DNA from: Methanocella_A sp049676595 | GTDB taxonomy: Archaea; Halobacteriota; Methanocellia; Methanocellales; Methanocellaceae | Length of the DNA stretch: 64,000 nt | Assembly: GCF_049676595.1 (NCBI RefSeq) | Contig: NZ_CP187259.1 | Location: forward strand, 992,001-1,056,000 | Direction: 5' to 3' | Shown here: positions 33,168-41,859 of the stretch, one piece after another | How positions within the stretch are numbered: position 1 is the stretch's first letter | Layout of the letters: every line of letters begins with the position of its first letter | The notes under the pieces: generated by a model | What the model saw: the letters and a program-made list of their open reading frames with translations, nothing else | Told to the model about the DNA's origin: nothing | Database searches by the model: none | Translations under genes and position numbers: made by a program

Positions 33168-34151
33168 ATGCGAATAGGCGTCATCGGCGCGGGAGCCATG
33201 GGCCAGAACCACATCCGCACGTACAGCCAGATGAAGGACGTGGAGCTTGTCGGCATCGCAGACGTAGACAAGCAGCGCATCGAGGCACTCTCTAAGCAGT
33301 ACAACACGAAGGGCTTCACCGACTATAACGAGCTCCTGAAGCAGAACCTGGATGCAGTCAGCATCGTGGTGCCGACTACTCTGCACCGGCAGGTAGCCCT
33401 GGACGCGATTCACGCGGGCACCAACATCCTGGTTGAAAAGCCCATCGCCGACACGATTGAGAATGCCCAGGCCATCGTCTACGCAGCCGAAGCCCAGGGT
33501 CTCACGCTGATGGTGGGCCACATCGAGCGGTTCAACCCGGCGGTGCTGAAGATGAAGCAGATCATCGACAGCGGCAAGCTGGGCAAGGTAGTCTCGATTT
33601 CGACCAGCAGAGTTGGCCCCTACAACCCGAGGATCCGGGACGTCGGCGTCATCCTGGACATCGGGGTGCACGACATCGACATCGTCTCCTACCTCTACAA
33701 CAGCCGGGTCACTGATGTCTATGCCATCGCGGGCAAAGAAGTCCACTCCCTCGAGGATCATGCTTCTATGTTCCTCCGGTACGAAGGCGACCGCGCAGGG
33801 GTCGTAGAAGTCAACTGGCTGACGCCTCACAAGACCCGCAAGTTCGCGGTCATCGGCACGGAAGGCGTCGCCTACGGCGACTACATGGAGCAGCGGGTCA
33901 CCATCCACGACAAGGAGTGGGTGAGGGATGCCAAGATCGAGAAGCGGGAGCCGCTGGCGCTGGAGCTGGAAAGCTTCCTGAACGCGTGCAGGACTCACAA
34001 GGAGCCTGTCACCACCGGCCCGGACGGCATTCATGCCCTGGACGTAGCCATCGCAGCTATCGAATCGTACAAGAGCCGCGCGATGGTGAAGATCTACTCC
34101 GGCCGGTACGCGCTTCCCCGGGCAGACCAGCCTACGAAGGCGACTGTATAG
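33168..34151 (+). CDS. Gfo/Idh/MocA oxidoreductase, WbpB-like
   Basis: A 327-residue NAD(P)-dependent sugar oxidoreductase. The Rossmann loop is IGVIGAGAMGQNHIRTYSQM, the EKPIAD motif is near residue 100, and IGVHDIDIVSYLY holds the catalytic-type His/Asp segment. In the WbpB/WbpE pair this enzyme oxidises C3 of UDP-GlcNAcA. It is placed between the aminotransferase and a glycosyltransferase with almost no gaps, consistent with the same pathway. Confidence 0.9.
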   Translation: MRIGVIGAGAMGQNHIRTYSQMKDVELVGIADVDKQRIEALSKQYNTKGFTDYNELLKQNLDAVSIVVPTTLHRQVALDAIHAGTNILVEKPIADTIENAQAIVYAAEAQGLTLMVGHIERFNPAVLKMKQIIDSGKLGKVVSISTSRVGPYNPRIRDVGVILDIGVHDIDIVSYLYNSRVTDVYAIAGKEVHSLEDHASMFLRYEGDRAGVVEVNWLTPHKTRKFAVIGTEGVAYGDYMEQRVTIHDKEWVRDAKIEKREPLALELESFLNACRTHKEPVTTGPDGIHALDVAIAAIESYKSRAMVKIYSGRYALPRADQPTKATV

Positions 34152-34153
34152 CT

Positions 34154-35698
34154 ATGGTGACACCCATGAGCACGCTGTTTCACGAGCGGACGAACGCGGT
34201 AAATGCCATCCCTTCTCCCGAAGTAATGGCGGGTAGCGTCGTGCTGATCCACGGCCGGCTAAATCCGCTTGCTATCGGCACTATTGTGGCGGTTGCCAGA
34301 AGCTGTGCCGACTCAGTGATCGTGGTGCCGGATCGGCACGATGCCCGGCTGGAGCGGCTGGCCGGCTCTCTGGGCGCCATGGTAGTGCCTGCAGATCCGG
34401 ACGGCGCCGGCACCCTCGGCTCCATCCTGGCAGACGCGGGCGTGGTCGTGGCCATGTACGGGGACGGATCTCACGATCCCTTCAGGATACCTGTGCTCCT
34501 CCGGCAGGCGGCGGGCGGCAGCGATCTGGTCGCAGGGGCCCCGCTGCAGGCATCCGGTTCCAGGGAGGCAGCGCGGCTGCTGAACAACCATAAGCGGGAG
34601 GCACCGGAGGCACTGTTCATCGCGGCATCGCGCCGGGCTCTGGAAGGCCTCGGCATCCGCCCGGGCGCCGACCTGTCTCAGCAGATCAGAGACCACGCGA
34701 GGCGATCCGGCATCGCGGTCCGCAACCTCGACCCTGCTCCCGACTACTCTTACCTGGGCATGTGCCGCATCGGAGTCGTCGTGCCGGCGTACAACGAAGA
34801 GCTCCTGCTCGAGGAGACTGTCCGCGGCATGCCCTCGTATATCGGCCGCATCTACGTGATCGATGACTGCAGCACCGATCGGACTCCTGACGTCCTCCGG
34901 AAGCTGGCGGGGGAAGACCCCCGGGTCGTCGGCCTGAGGCACGAAGTCAACAAGGGCGTCGGAGCCACGATCATCGACGGCTACAAGCTGGCCATCCGGG
35001 ATGGCATGGACTACGTGGCAGTCATGGCCGGTGATAACCAGATGGACCCCGAGGAGCTGCCCAGGCTGTTGCTACCTGTCATCGACGGGAAAGCAGACTA
35101 CGCCAAGGGCAACAGGCTGCTCAGCAGACAGATGAGAACGGGCATGAGCAACTGGCGGTTCTTAGGCAATTCGATGCTGACGATGCTGAACAAGATCGCC
35201 AGCGGCTACTGGCACATCAGCGACCCGCAGAACGGCTATACGGTCATTTCCCGCCGGGCACTGGAGACGCTGGACCTCGACTCGATCTACACGTACTACG
35301 GCTACTGTAACGACATGCTCGTCAAGCTGAACGCGGCGGGCCTCGATACCCTGGACGTGCCCATCCCCGCCCGGTACGGCAACGAGAAGTCCAAGATACG
35401 GTACGGGAAGTTCATCTTCAAGGTGGCCCCCATGCTGTTCCGCGGCTTCCTCTGGAGACTGAAAGTCAAGTATACAATCCTCGATTTCCACCCGCTGGTG
35501 CTCTTTTACCTGGCGGGCATGGCGCTGGTGCCCGCCGGTATCCTCGCCGGGTGCCTGGCGCTCGGGCTGGCCTTACTGAGCCCTGCGGCGTTCGCTCCTG
35601 TGGGGCTGTTCGCCACAATACTGGCCCTGGCCGGGCTGCAAAGTCTGTTGACCGCTATGGCACTGGATGCGCAGATCGACCGGGAGTCCGTGCATTAA
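34154..35698 (+). CDS. Tandem GT2 glycosyltransferase with degenerate N-terminal copy
   Basis: A 514-residue protein. Residues 205-430 are a DPM1-like GT2 domain (VVVPAYNEELLLEETVRGM, IDDCSTDRTPDVL, MAGDNQMDPEELPRLLLPVIDGKADYAKGNRLLS). Two C-terminal helices (about 450-505) follow. Residues 20-185 look like a decayed second GT-A domain (IVVPDRHDARLERLAG, MYGDGSHDPFRIPVLLRQAAGGSDLVAG) that aligns with the catalytic copy around the GDxxxDP element. Start ATG 34154, two bases after the oxidoreductase stop. It probably makes a lipid-linked sugar. Confidence 0.82.
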   Translation: MVTPMSTLFHERTNAVNAIPSPEVMAGSVVLIHGRLNPLAIGTIVAVARSCADSVIVVPDRHDARLERLAGSLGAMVVPADPDGAGTLGSILADAGVVVAMYGDGSHDPFRIPVLLRQAAGGSDLVAGAPLQASGSREAARLLNNHKREAPEALFIAASRRALEGLGIRPGADLSQQIRDHARRSGIAVRNLDPAPDYSYLGMCRIGVVVPAYNEELLLEETVRGMPSYIGRIYVIDDCSTDRTPDVLRKLAGEDPRVVGLRHEVNKGVGATIIDGYKLAIRDGMDYVAVMAGDNQMDPEELPRLLLPVIDGKADYAKGNRLLSRQMRTGMSNWRFLGNSMLTMLNKIASGYWHISDPQNGYTVISRRALETLDLDSIYTYYGYCNDMLVKLNAAGLDTLDVPIPARYGNEKSKIRYGKFIFKVAPMLFRGFLWRLKVKYTILDFHPLVLFYLAGMALVPAGILAGCLALGLALLSPAAFAPVGLFATILALAGLQSLLTAMALDAQIDRESVH

Positions 35699-35729
35699 GA
35701 TCACGAATAAAAAAGGTTGAGGGCTCCGG

Positions 35730-36905
35730 ATGGGGCTCTCATACTATGATTACGACTATGAGATGATGGATATGGTAAAGCAACAGAACGTTTGTAGCAG
35801 GTGCGTATCGGATACTTCGATACCCGGTATCAAGTTTGATGCCGAAGGGGTTTGTAATTTTTGCAGGATACACGAGGAACTCGAGAAAGCTCACCAGCTG
35901 AACGACGAGAACAGGCGCCGGTTCGAGAAGCTGATCGCTAAGATCAAGCACGAGGGCCGGCACAAGGAGTACGACTGCGTCGTGGGAGTCAGCGGCGGCC
36001 GCGACAGCACCTACGTTCTCTACAACGCCATAAAGCTCGGCCTGAGGCCGCTGGCAGTCCACTTCGACAACGGGTGGAACTCGGAGATCGCGGTCAGCAA
36101 CATCAAGCGGGCGACCACCAAGCTGAACATAGACCTGCACACCGTGGTCGCGGACTGGGAGGAGTTCAAAGATCTGCAGAAGTCCTTCCTGAAAGCCTCG
36201 GTTTCCGACGCGGAGATCCCGACAGACTACGCCATTCTGTCAGTGCTTTACAAGGAGGCCGCCAACGCGGGCACCAGGTACATCCTCAACGGCCACTCCT
36301 TCAGGACCGAAGGGATCGTGCCGCTAGGGTGGACTTACATGGACGGCCGGTACGTGCACAGCGTCCACAAGAAGTTCGGCCGCATGAGGATCAAGAGCTT
36401 CCCGATCATGTCCATGTCAGACCTCCTCTACTACACTCTCGGCAGGCGCATCACCTTCGTCAACCTGCTCAGGTATATCGAGTACGACCAGAAGAAGGCC
36501 GGGGAGATCATGAGCCGGGAGCTTGGCTGGCAGTACTACGGTGGCCACCACCACGAGAACGTGTACACCCACTTCTTCCAGTCCTACCTGCTGCCTCAGA
36601 AGTTCAAGATAGACAAGCGCAAGGTAGAGTACTCAGCCCTCATCCGCTCGGGCCAGATGGACCGGGAGGCAGCCCTGAAGGACATCGAGAAGCCCTACCC
36701 GTACGATAAAGAGGTCGTCAAGTACACGATCTCCAAGCTCGGCCTGACCCAGGCGCAGTTTGACGAGATCATGTCCACGCCCCCGAAGACGTTCCACGAC
36801 TACGCCACGTACTATCCGATCATCAAAGCCATGCGCATGCCGATTAAGGTCGCCTGTAACCTCGACCTGCTGCCCATGATCTTCTACCAGAAGTACCTGG
36901 GGTAG
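35730..36905 (+). CDS. N-acetyl sugar amidotransferase, WbpG/PseA-like
   Basis: A 391-residue PP-loop ATPase. It has N-terminal zinc-type Cys pairs (VCSRCVSDTSIPGIKFDAEGVCNFC), the PP-loop VGVSGGRDSTYVLYN near residue 90 and the long C-terminal region typical of WbpG. With HisH- and HisF-like subunits encoded next, it should convert an acetamido group of a nucleotide sugar into acetamidino using ammonia from glutamine. ATG 35730; its stop overlaps the next gene's GTG. Confidence 0.9.
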   Translation: MGLSYYDYDYEMMDMVKQQNVCSRCVSDTSIPGIKFDAEGVCNFCRIHEELEKAHQLNDENRRRFEKLIAKIKHEGRHKEYDCVVGVSGGRDSTYVLYNAIKLGLRPLAVHFDNGWNSEIAVSNIKRATTKLNIDLHTVVADWEEFKDLQKSFLKASVSDAEIPTDYAILSVLYKEAANAGTRYILNGHSFRTEGIVPLGWTYMDGRYVHSVHKKFGRMRIKSFPIMSMSDLLYYTLGRRITFVNLLRYIEYDQKKAGEIMSRELGWQYYGGHHHENVYTHFFQSYLLPQKFKIDKRKVEYSALIRSGQMDREAALKDIEKPYPYDKEVVKYTISKLGLTQAQFDEIMSTPPKTFHDYATYYPIIKAMRMPIKVACNLDLLPMIFYQKYLG

Positions 36906-37519
36906 TGGCCGTGATCGTCATCGTGGACTACGGGATGGGCAACCTCCGCTCCATTCTCAACAAGTTTGAGCGCATGGAAGTGGAGGCTAAAATTTCCTCC
37001 GATCCCGCCGAGATCGAGCGGGCGGACAAGCTGGTCCTGCCGGGCGTAGGCGCCTTTGACGCCGCCATGCAGAACCTCCGCCAGCGGGGCCTGATCCCGG
37101 TGCTGGAGAAGAAAGTGCTGCAGGAGAAGACGCCCATCATGGGTATCTGCCTCGGCATGCAGCTCTTCTCGAAGCACAGCGAGGAAGGCAACGTAGACGG
37201 CCTCGGCTGGATCGACGCCCGGACCATCAAGTTCCGCCTGAACGGCAACGGCCTCAGAGTGCCGCACATGGGCTGGAACTCGATCAGCGTCGACCGAACC
37301 TGGGGGGCGATGGAAGGCCTGGAAACCGGTTCCCGGTTCTACTTCGTCCACTCGTACCACGTATGCTGCAACGACCCGGCTGACCGGCTGGCGACTACGA
37401 ATTATGGAATTGACTTTACATCGATGGTGCAGCGCGACAACATCCTGGGCGTCCAGTTCCACCCGGAGCGGAGCCACAGGTATGGGGCCCGGCTGCTCGA
37501 AAACTTCGTGAGATGGTAA
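36905..37519 (+). CDS. HisH-like glutamine amidotransferase subunit (HisH2)
   Basis: A 204-residue class-I glutaminase. Catalytic Cys is in MGICLGMQLF, and His/Glu in GVQFHPERSH. GMGNLRSILNKFERM and VDYGMGN are family hallmarks. Because it sits between the WbpG-like and HisF-like genes of a sugar operon, it most likely feeds ammonia to sugar amidination and not to histidine synthesis. GTG 36905 overlaps the previous stop codon; GTG 36911 is also possible. Confidence 0.88.
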   Translation: MAVIVIVDYGMGNLRSILNKFERMEVEAKISSDPAEIERADKLVLPGVGAFDAAMQNLRQRGLIPVLEKKVLQEKTPIMGICLGMQLFSKHSEEGNVDGLGWIDARTIKFRLNGNGLRVPHMGWNSISVDRTWGAMEGLETGSRFYFVHSYHVCCNDPADRLATTNYGIDFTSMVQRDNILGVQFHPERSHRYGARLLENFVRW

Positions 37520-37521
37520 CT

Positions 37522-38343
37522 ATGCTACAGATCAGAGTAATCCCATGCCTGCTGCTTCAGGGCGACGGCCTGGTGAAGACCATACAGTTCAAAGACCCGA
37601 AATACGTCGGCGATCCCATCAACGCAGTGCGCATCTACAACAAGAAAGAGGTAGACGAGCTCATCTTTCTCGATATCCTGGCTTCCCGCAAAAAGAGCCT
37701 CTTCGGCCCGAGGGCCACAGGCCCGAGAGTCGACCTCATCGCCAAGATCTCCGACGAGTGCTTCATGCCCCTGGCCTACGGCGGCGGCATCAAGTCCGTG
37801 GAGCAGGTGAGGGACATTCTCGGCACCGGAGTAGAAAAAGTATCCATCAACACCCAGGCAGTCGAAGACCCCGCCTTTATCCGCCGGGCCGCCGACATCT
37901 TCGGCAGCCAGAGCATAGTCGTGGCCATCGACGCAAAGCGCCGCCCGGACGGCAAGTACGAGGTTTATACTCATGGCGGGGCTAAGCCCTGCGGCATCGA
38001 CCCTGTAAGCCATGCCAGGCGCATGGAAGAGATGGGCGCCGGGGAGATCTTCATCAACTCCATAGACCACGACGGCATGATGAACGGTTACGACCAGGAG
38101 CTGATCAAGTCCGTGTCCTCGGCAGTGAAGGTGCCGGTCATCGCCTGCGGAGGCGCCGGCAGGATCGAGGACTTCGCACCGGCAGTAAAGGCAGGTGCCT
38201 CGGCCGTCGCAGCCGGGAGCTTCTTCGTGTTCCACGGCAAGAGGCGGGCAGTGCTGATCAACTACCCTGCGAGGGCAGAGCTGGGCAGCGTACTGGATGC
38301 CGGCCGGGAGCCGGGCCCGAGCACCGGAGGTGCGATGCTATGA
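37522..38343 (+). CDS. HisF-like cyclase subunit (HisF2)
   Basis: A 273-residue TIM barrel: MLQIRVIPCLLLQGDGLVKTIQFKDPKYVGDPINAVRIYNKKEVDELIFLDI, YGGGIKSVEQ, ACGGAGRIEDF and AGSFFVFHGKRRAVLINYP. The last segment is the ending usual for sugar-operon HisF2 proteins. A further 25 or so C-terminal residues (LGSVLDAGREPGPSTGG) have no counterpart in the barrel. Starts at 37522 just after the HisH2 stop (ATG 37513 is the alternative). ATGA overlap with the next gene. Confidence 0.88.
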   Translation: MLQIRVIPCLLLQGDGLVKTIQFKDPKYVGDPINAVRIYNKKEVDELIFLDILASRKKSLFGPRATGPRVDLIAKISDECFMPLAYGGGIKSVEQVRDILGTGVEKVSINTQAVEDPAFIRRAADIFGSQSIVVAIDAKRRPDGKYEVYTHGGAKPCGIDPVSHARRMEEMGAGEIFINSIDHDGMMNGYDQELIKSVSSAVKVPVIACGGAGRIEDFAPAVKAGASAVAAGSFFVFHGKRRAVLINYPARAELGSVLDAGREPGPSTGGAML

Positions 38344-39422
38344 AGCTAGTCGTCGACATCAACCACCCCGCCCATGTACACTATTTCAAGCACTTCGTCC
38401 GGGAGATGAAGAAGCGGGGCCACGAGGTCATGATCACCGCCAGCGAGAAGGAAATCTCCTACCAGCTCCTGAACGAGTACGGGCTGGAATACAAGAAGCT
38501 TGGCACCTACGGTATCTCGCTTATGGACAAGGTCAAGAACATCCCGGTCCTGGACTTCAAGCTGCTGCAGGCGGTCAAAGACTTCAAGCCCGACGTCTTC
38601 TTCGGCTTCGGCTCCATCCGCAACGCACATGTCTCTTTCCTCCTCCGAAAGCAGTGCGTAGCGTTCGACGACAGCGAGCCGTCGCCCATAGAGCACCTGC
38701 TCTACGTCCCGTTCACCAACGCCATCGTGACCCCGGACTGCTTCAACAAGGACTTCGGTAAGAAGCACGTCCGCTACAACGGCTACACCGAGCTGGCGTA
38801 CCTGCACCCGAAGTACTTCACCCCGAACCCGAAAGTCCTCGACCAGCTGGGCCTCAAGCCCGGGGAGAAGTACGTGGTCATGAGGTTCGTAGCCTGGAAG
38901 GCCGGCCACGACTTCGGCAAGGGCGGCTTCAGCGACGAGGCTAAGATCAGGGCAGTCCGGGAGATGGAAAAGCACGCCAGGGTGTTCATCACCTCCGAGC
39001 TGCCTCTTCCCGCCGAGCTGGAGAAGTACCGGATCAAAATCTCGCCCATCAACATCCACAGCGTCCTCTACTATGCGCAGATGCTCATCGGCGACTCCCA
39101 GACCATGACTACCGAGGCAGCCCTGCTGGGCACTCCGGCGATCCGGTGCAACACCTTCGTAGGCGAGCACGACATGGGCAACTTCCTCGAGCTGGAAAAG
39201 AAGTACGGCCTCATCTTCAACTACGATAACCCCGGCCAGGGCATCGATAAAGCGGTGGAGCTGATCAGCCGGCCCGATCTGAAAGCGGAGTGGAAGCGAA
39301 AGCTGGACGTGCTGCTCGCGGACAAGATCGACGTGACCCAGTTCATGGTCGACTTCATCGAGCGCTACCCCGCAAGCCTGAAAAAAGCTACCCTGGCCGC
39401 CGAGAAGAAGGTGCCGGCATGA
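38340..39422 (+). CDS. DUF354 glycosyltransferase-like protein
   Basis: A 360-residue DUF354 protein, GT-B-like. The N-terminus is MKLVVDINHPAHVHYFKHFVREMKKRGHEVMIT. PDVFFGFGSIRNAHVSFLLRKQCVAFDDSEPSP forms the middle, and the C-terminal nucleotide-sugar-type segment is LIGDSQTMTTEAALLGTPAIRCNTFVGEHDMGNFLELEKKYGLIFNY. Likely a sugar transferase of the glycan pathway. Coupled to HisF2 (ATGA) and to the epimerase (ATGA). A related gene begins at 63682. Confidence 0.83.
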   Translation: MKLVVDINHPAHVHYFKHFVREMKKRGHEVMITASEKEISYQLLNEYGLEYKKLGTYGISLMDKVKNIPVLDFKLLQAVKDFKPDVFFGFGSIRNAHVSFLLRKQCVAFDDSEPSPIEHLLYVPFTNAIVTPDCFNKDFGKKHVRYNGYTELAYLHPKYFTPNPKVLDQLGLKPGEKYVVMRFVAWKAGHDFGKGGFSDEAKIRAVREMEKHARVFITSELPLPAELEKYRIKISPINIHSVLYYAQMLIGDSQTMTTEAALLGTPAIRCNTFVGEHDMGNFLELEKKYGLIFNYDNPGQGIDKAVELISRPDLKAEWKRKLDVLLADKIDVTQFMVDFIERYPASLKKATLAAEKKVPA

Positions 39423-40483
39423 AGGTCCTGACAGTAGTCGGGGCCAGGCCCAACTTCATCAAGATGGCCCCCGTGTCGAAGGAGCTGAAAAAGACTATGG
39501 ACGAAGTCATCGTCCACACCGGCCAGCACTACGACTACGAGCTGGACAAGATCTTCTTCGACGAGCTCCATATCCCGGCCCCCGACTACCACCTGGGCGT
39601 AGGCTCCGGCTCCCACGGTTTCCAGACCGGAGAGATGCTGAAGAAGATCGACGGCATCATCGCCCACGAGAAGCCCGATATCGTGCTGGTCTACGGCGAC
39701 ACGAACAGCACTTTCGCAGGAGCGCTCGGCGCCGCCAAGATGCACGTGCCGGTGGCGCACATCGAGGCAGGCCTCAGGAGCTTCGACAGGCGCATGCCCG
39801 AAGAGATCAACAGGGTGCTCACCGATCACATCTCCAACTTACTGTTCTGCCCGACCGAAGCCGCGGTCAAGCACCTGGCAGCCGAAGGCGTTACCGAAGG
39901 CGTCCACCTCACCGGCGACGTCAGCGTCGACGCGATGAAGGCCGTGGCGGAGATCGCCGAAAAGCGGACCGAGGTACTGGCCTCAAACGGTCTCAGGCAG
40001 AAAAGCTACAGCCTGGCGACGGTCCACCGGGCGGAAAACACTGACAGCTACGTCAACCTCAGCAACATCGTGGACGCTTTTTCGGAGATCGGGGACGTCG
40101 TCCTCCCCGTTCACCCCCGCACTGAGAAGTACCTGAAAAAGTTCAACCTGTGGGACCAGCTGGCCGACCACGTGAAGATCATCCGGCCGGTGGGTTACCT
40201 GGACATGATAGCCCTGGAGAAAAACGCCCGGATGATCCTGACAGATTCGGGTGGAGTCCAGAAGGAAGCCTATATCCTGAGCGTCCCCTGCGTCACCCTG
40301 CGGGAGAACACCGAATGGGTGGAGACGGTTTCCGACGGGTGGAACGTGCTGGTGGGGAGCGATAAGGCCCGGATCGTCGGGACCTACCGGGACTTCCGCC
40401 CCGCGTCCAGCCCCAGGAACGTCTTCGGAGACGGCAACGCCCGGGCCAGGATCCGGGAGATCATCGAGGAGTATTCTGCTTAG
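39419..40483 (+). CDS. UDP-N-acetylglucosamine 2-epimerase family, WbpI/WecB-like
   Basis: A 354-residue non-hydrolysing 2-epimerase: VVGARPNFIKMAPVSKELKK, GQHYDYELDKIFFDEL, VYGDTNSTFAGALGAAKMHVPVAHIEAGLRS, PEEINRVLTDHISNLLFCPTE and DSGGVQKEAYILSVPCVTLRENTEWVET. In this operon the substrate is plausibly UDP-GlcNAc3NAcA, giving the manno isomer as WbpI does; plain UDP-GlcNAc is the alternative. ATG 39419 overlaps the DUF354 stop. Confidence 0.92.
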   Translation: MKVLTVVGARPNFIKMAPVSKELKKTMDEVIVHTGQHYDYELDKIFFDELHIPAPDYHLGVGSGSHGFQTGEMLKKIDGIIAHEKPDIVLVYGDTNSTFAGALGAAKMHVPVAHIEAGLRSFDRRMPEEINRVLTDHISNLLFCPTEAAVKHLAAEGVTEGVHLTGDVSVDAMKAVAEIAEKRTEVLASNGLRQKSYSLATVHRAENTDSYVNLSNIVDAFSEIGDVVLPVHPRTEKYLKKFNLWDQLADHVKIIRPVGYLDMIALEKNARMILTDSGGVQKEAYILSVPCVTLRENTEWVETVSDGWNVLVGSDKARIVGTYRDFRPASSPRNVFGDGNARARIREIIEEYSA

Positions 40484-40505
40484 CAGGCATAGAAGGCGTA
40501 ACAGA

Positions 40506-41849
40506 ATGTTGAACAAGTACGTGTTTACTTTAGCCCATGAGATAGGAGATGTAAACTTCTATCCCACCTACAGGCGACTGCTGAAGAACCAGTGGAAAAG
40601 CTACGAGGAGCTTAAGGCAGAGCAGGAGCGGCAGTTAGTCCACATAGTAAACTTTGCCTACCGCAATGTGCCCTTTTATCGCAAGCTCTTCGCCCGCCAC
40701 GGCCTGAGGCCGGAGGATATCAGGACCCTGGAGGACCTGCAAAAGCTCCCGATCATCACCAAGGAGATGATCAACGAGAACAGAGAGGCCTTCAAGCCGG
40801 TACAGCTGAACCGGATCAAGCACACGACGGCAGCCACCGGCGGCACCACCGGCACACCTCTTAACTACCGGCTTTCTAACTTCGACAGGTTCCTGAGCGG
40901 AGCGGTCCTGTACCGGGGCTGGGGCTACGGCGGCTATCAGCTGGGAGATCGGATGGTCTTCCTGGCGGGCTCGTCCCTCGATGTCGGCTTGAAATCCGGC
41001 TTCATCACCCGGGCTCACGAAGTCGCCCGCAACCTCAAGAAGCTCTCGTCCTTCGACATGGGTGAAAAAGAAATGCGGGAATACGCCAGCGTACTCAACT
41101 CGTTTAATCCCCGGTTCCTCCGGGGCTATGCCTCTTCGCTGGCGACGTTCGCCACCTGGCTGGAGCTGAACGACATCAAAGTACCCGCCCCCAAAGGCAT
41201 CTTTACCACCTCTGAAAAGCTCTACCCCGCGATGCGGAAGAAGATCTCCGAAGTCTTCGGCTGCCAGGTCTTCGATACCTACGGCCTGAGCGACGGCGGA
41301 GTCACCGCCTTCGAGTGCCCGGAACACTGCGGCCTGCACATCGACACCGAGCGCAGCATCATGGAAGTTGTGGACTCCCAGGGCGGCCAGATCACCAAAG
41401 GCGAAGGCCGCATAGTGGCCACCAGCCTGTACAACTACGCCATGCCCTTCCTCAGGTACGACACTACGGACGATGGCTACATCACCGAAGAGAGGTGCAG
41501 CTGCGGCAGGGGCTACAAGCTGCTGAAAGAGGTCAAAGGCAGAAGCACCGACATCCTGCTGACCCCCGAAGGCAAGCACGTCCACGGCTGGTTCTTCCTC
41601 TACATCTTCTGGGAGCAGAAAGGCATCAGGGAGTACCAGGTTGTCCAGGAAAGCCTGGAGAAGATCGTCATCAGGCTCGTGCCGGATAAATCCTTCCAGG
41701 AGCGCCAGCTCGAGGAGATCCGGGAGATCGTGAGGCAGCGCAGCGAAGGCTGGACCGTCGAGTTCCAGATCGTCGACCACATAGAGCGGACTACATCGGG
41801 GAAATTCAAGTTCATCGTCAGCCATCTGGAAGATAAGCTGACTGCCTGA
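40506..41849 (+). CDS. CapK/phenylacetate-CoA ligase-like adenylate-forming enzyme
   Basis: A 447-residue ANL-superfamily protein of the CapK type. The AMP/phosphate-binding loop is TTAATGGTTGTPLNYR (near 115), the adenine segment FDTYGLSDGGVTAFECPEH, then MPFLRYDTTDDGYITEERCSCGRGYKLLKEVKGRSTD. CapK-like proteins in polysaccharide loci are thought to activate acyl or amino acids for transfer to sugars. It has a paralogue at 53680 with the same start, LNKYxFTxxHExGDxxFYPTY. Followed by a deacetylase and a FemAB-like protein. Confidence 0.84.
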   Translation: MLNKYVFTLAHEIGDVNFYPTYRRLLKNQWKSYEELKAEQERQLVHIVNFAYRNVPFYRKLFARHGLRPEDIRTLEDLQKLPIITKEMINENREAFKPVQLNRIKHTTAATGGTTGTPLNYRLSNFDRFLSGAVLYRGWGYGGYQLGDRMVFLAGSSLDVGLKSGFITRAHEVARNLKKLSSFDMGEKEMREYASVLNSFNPRFLRGYASSLATFATWLELNDIKVPAPKGIFTTSEKLYPAMRKKISEVFGCQVFDTYGLSDGGVTAFECPEHCGLHIDTERSIMEVVDSQGGQITKGEGRIVATSLYNYAMPFLRYDTTDDGYITEERCSCGRGYKLLKEVKGRSTDILLTPEGKHVHGWFFLYIFWEQKGIREYQVVQESLEKIVIRLVPDKSFQERQLEEIREIVRQRSEGWTVEFQIVDHIERTTSGKFKFIVSHLEDKLTA

Positions 41850-41859
41850 TCCTTGTTTA

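Noticed and set aside
36905..38343. HisH and HisF as part of a histidine operon
   Set aside because: No other his genes are near. Both sit next to a WbpG-like gene inside a sugar operon, which indicates nucleotide-sugar amidination.
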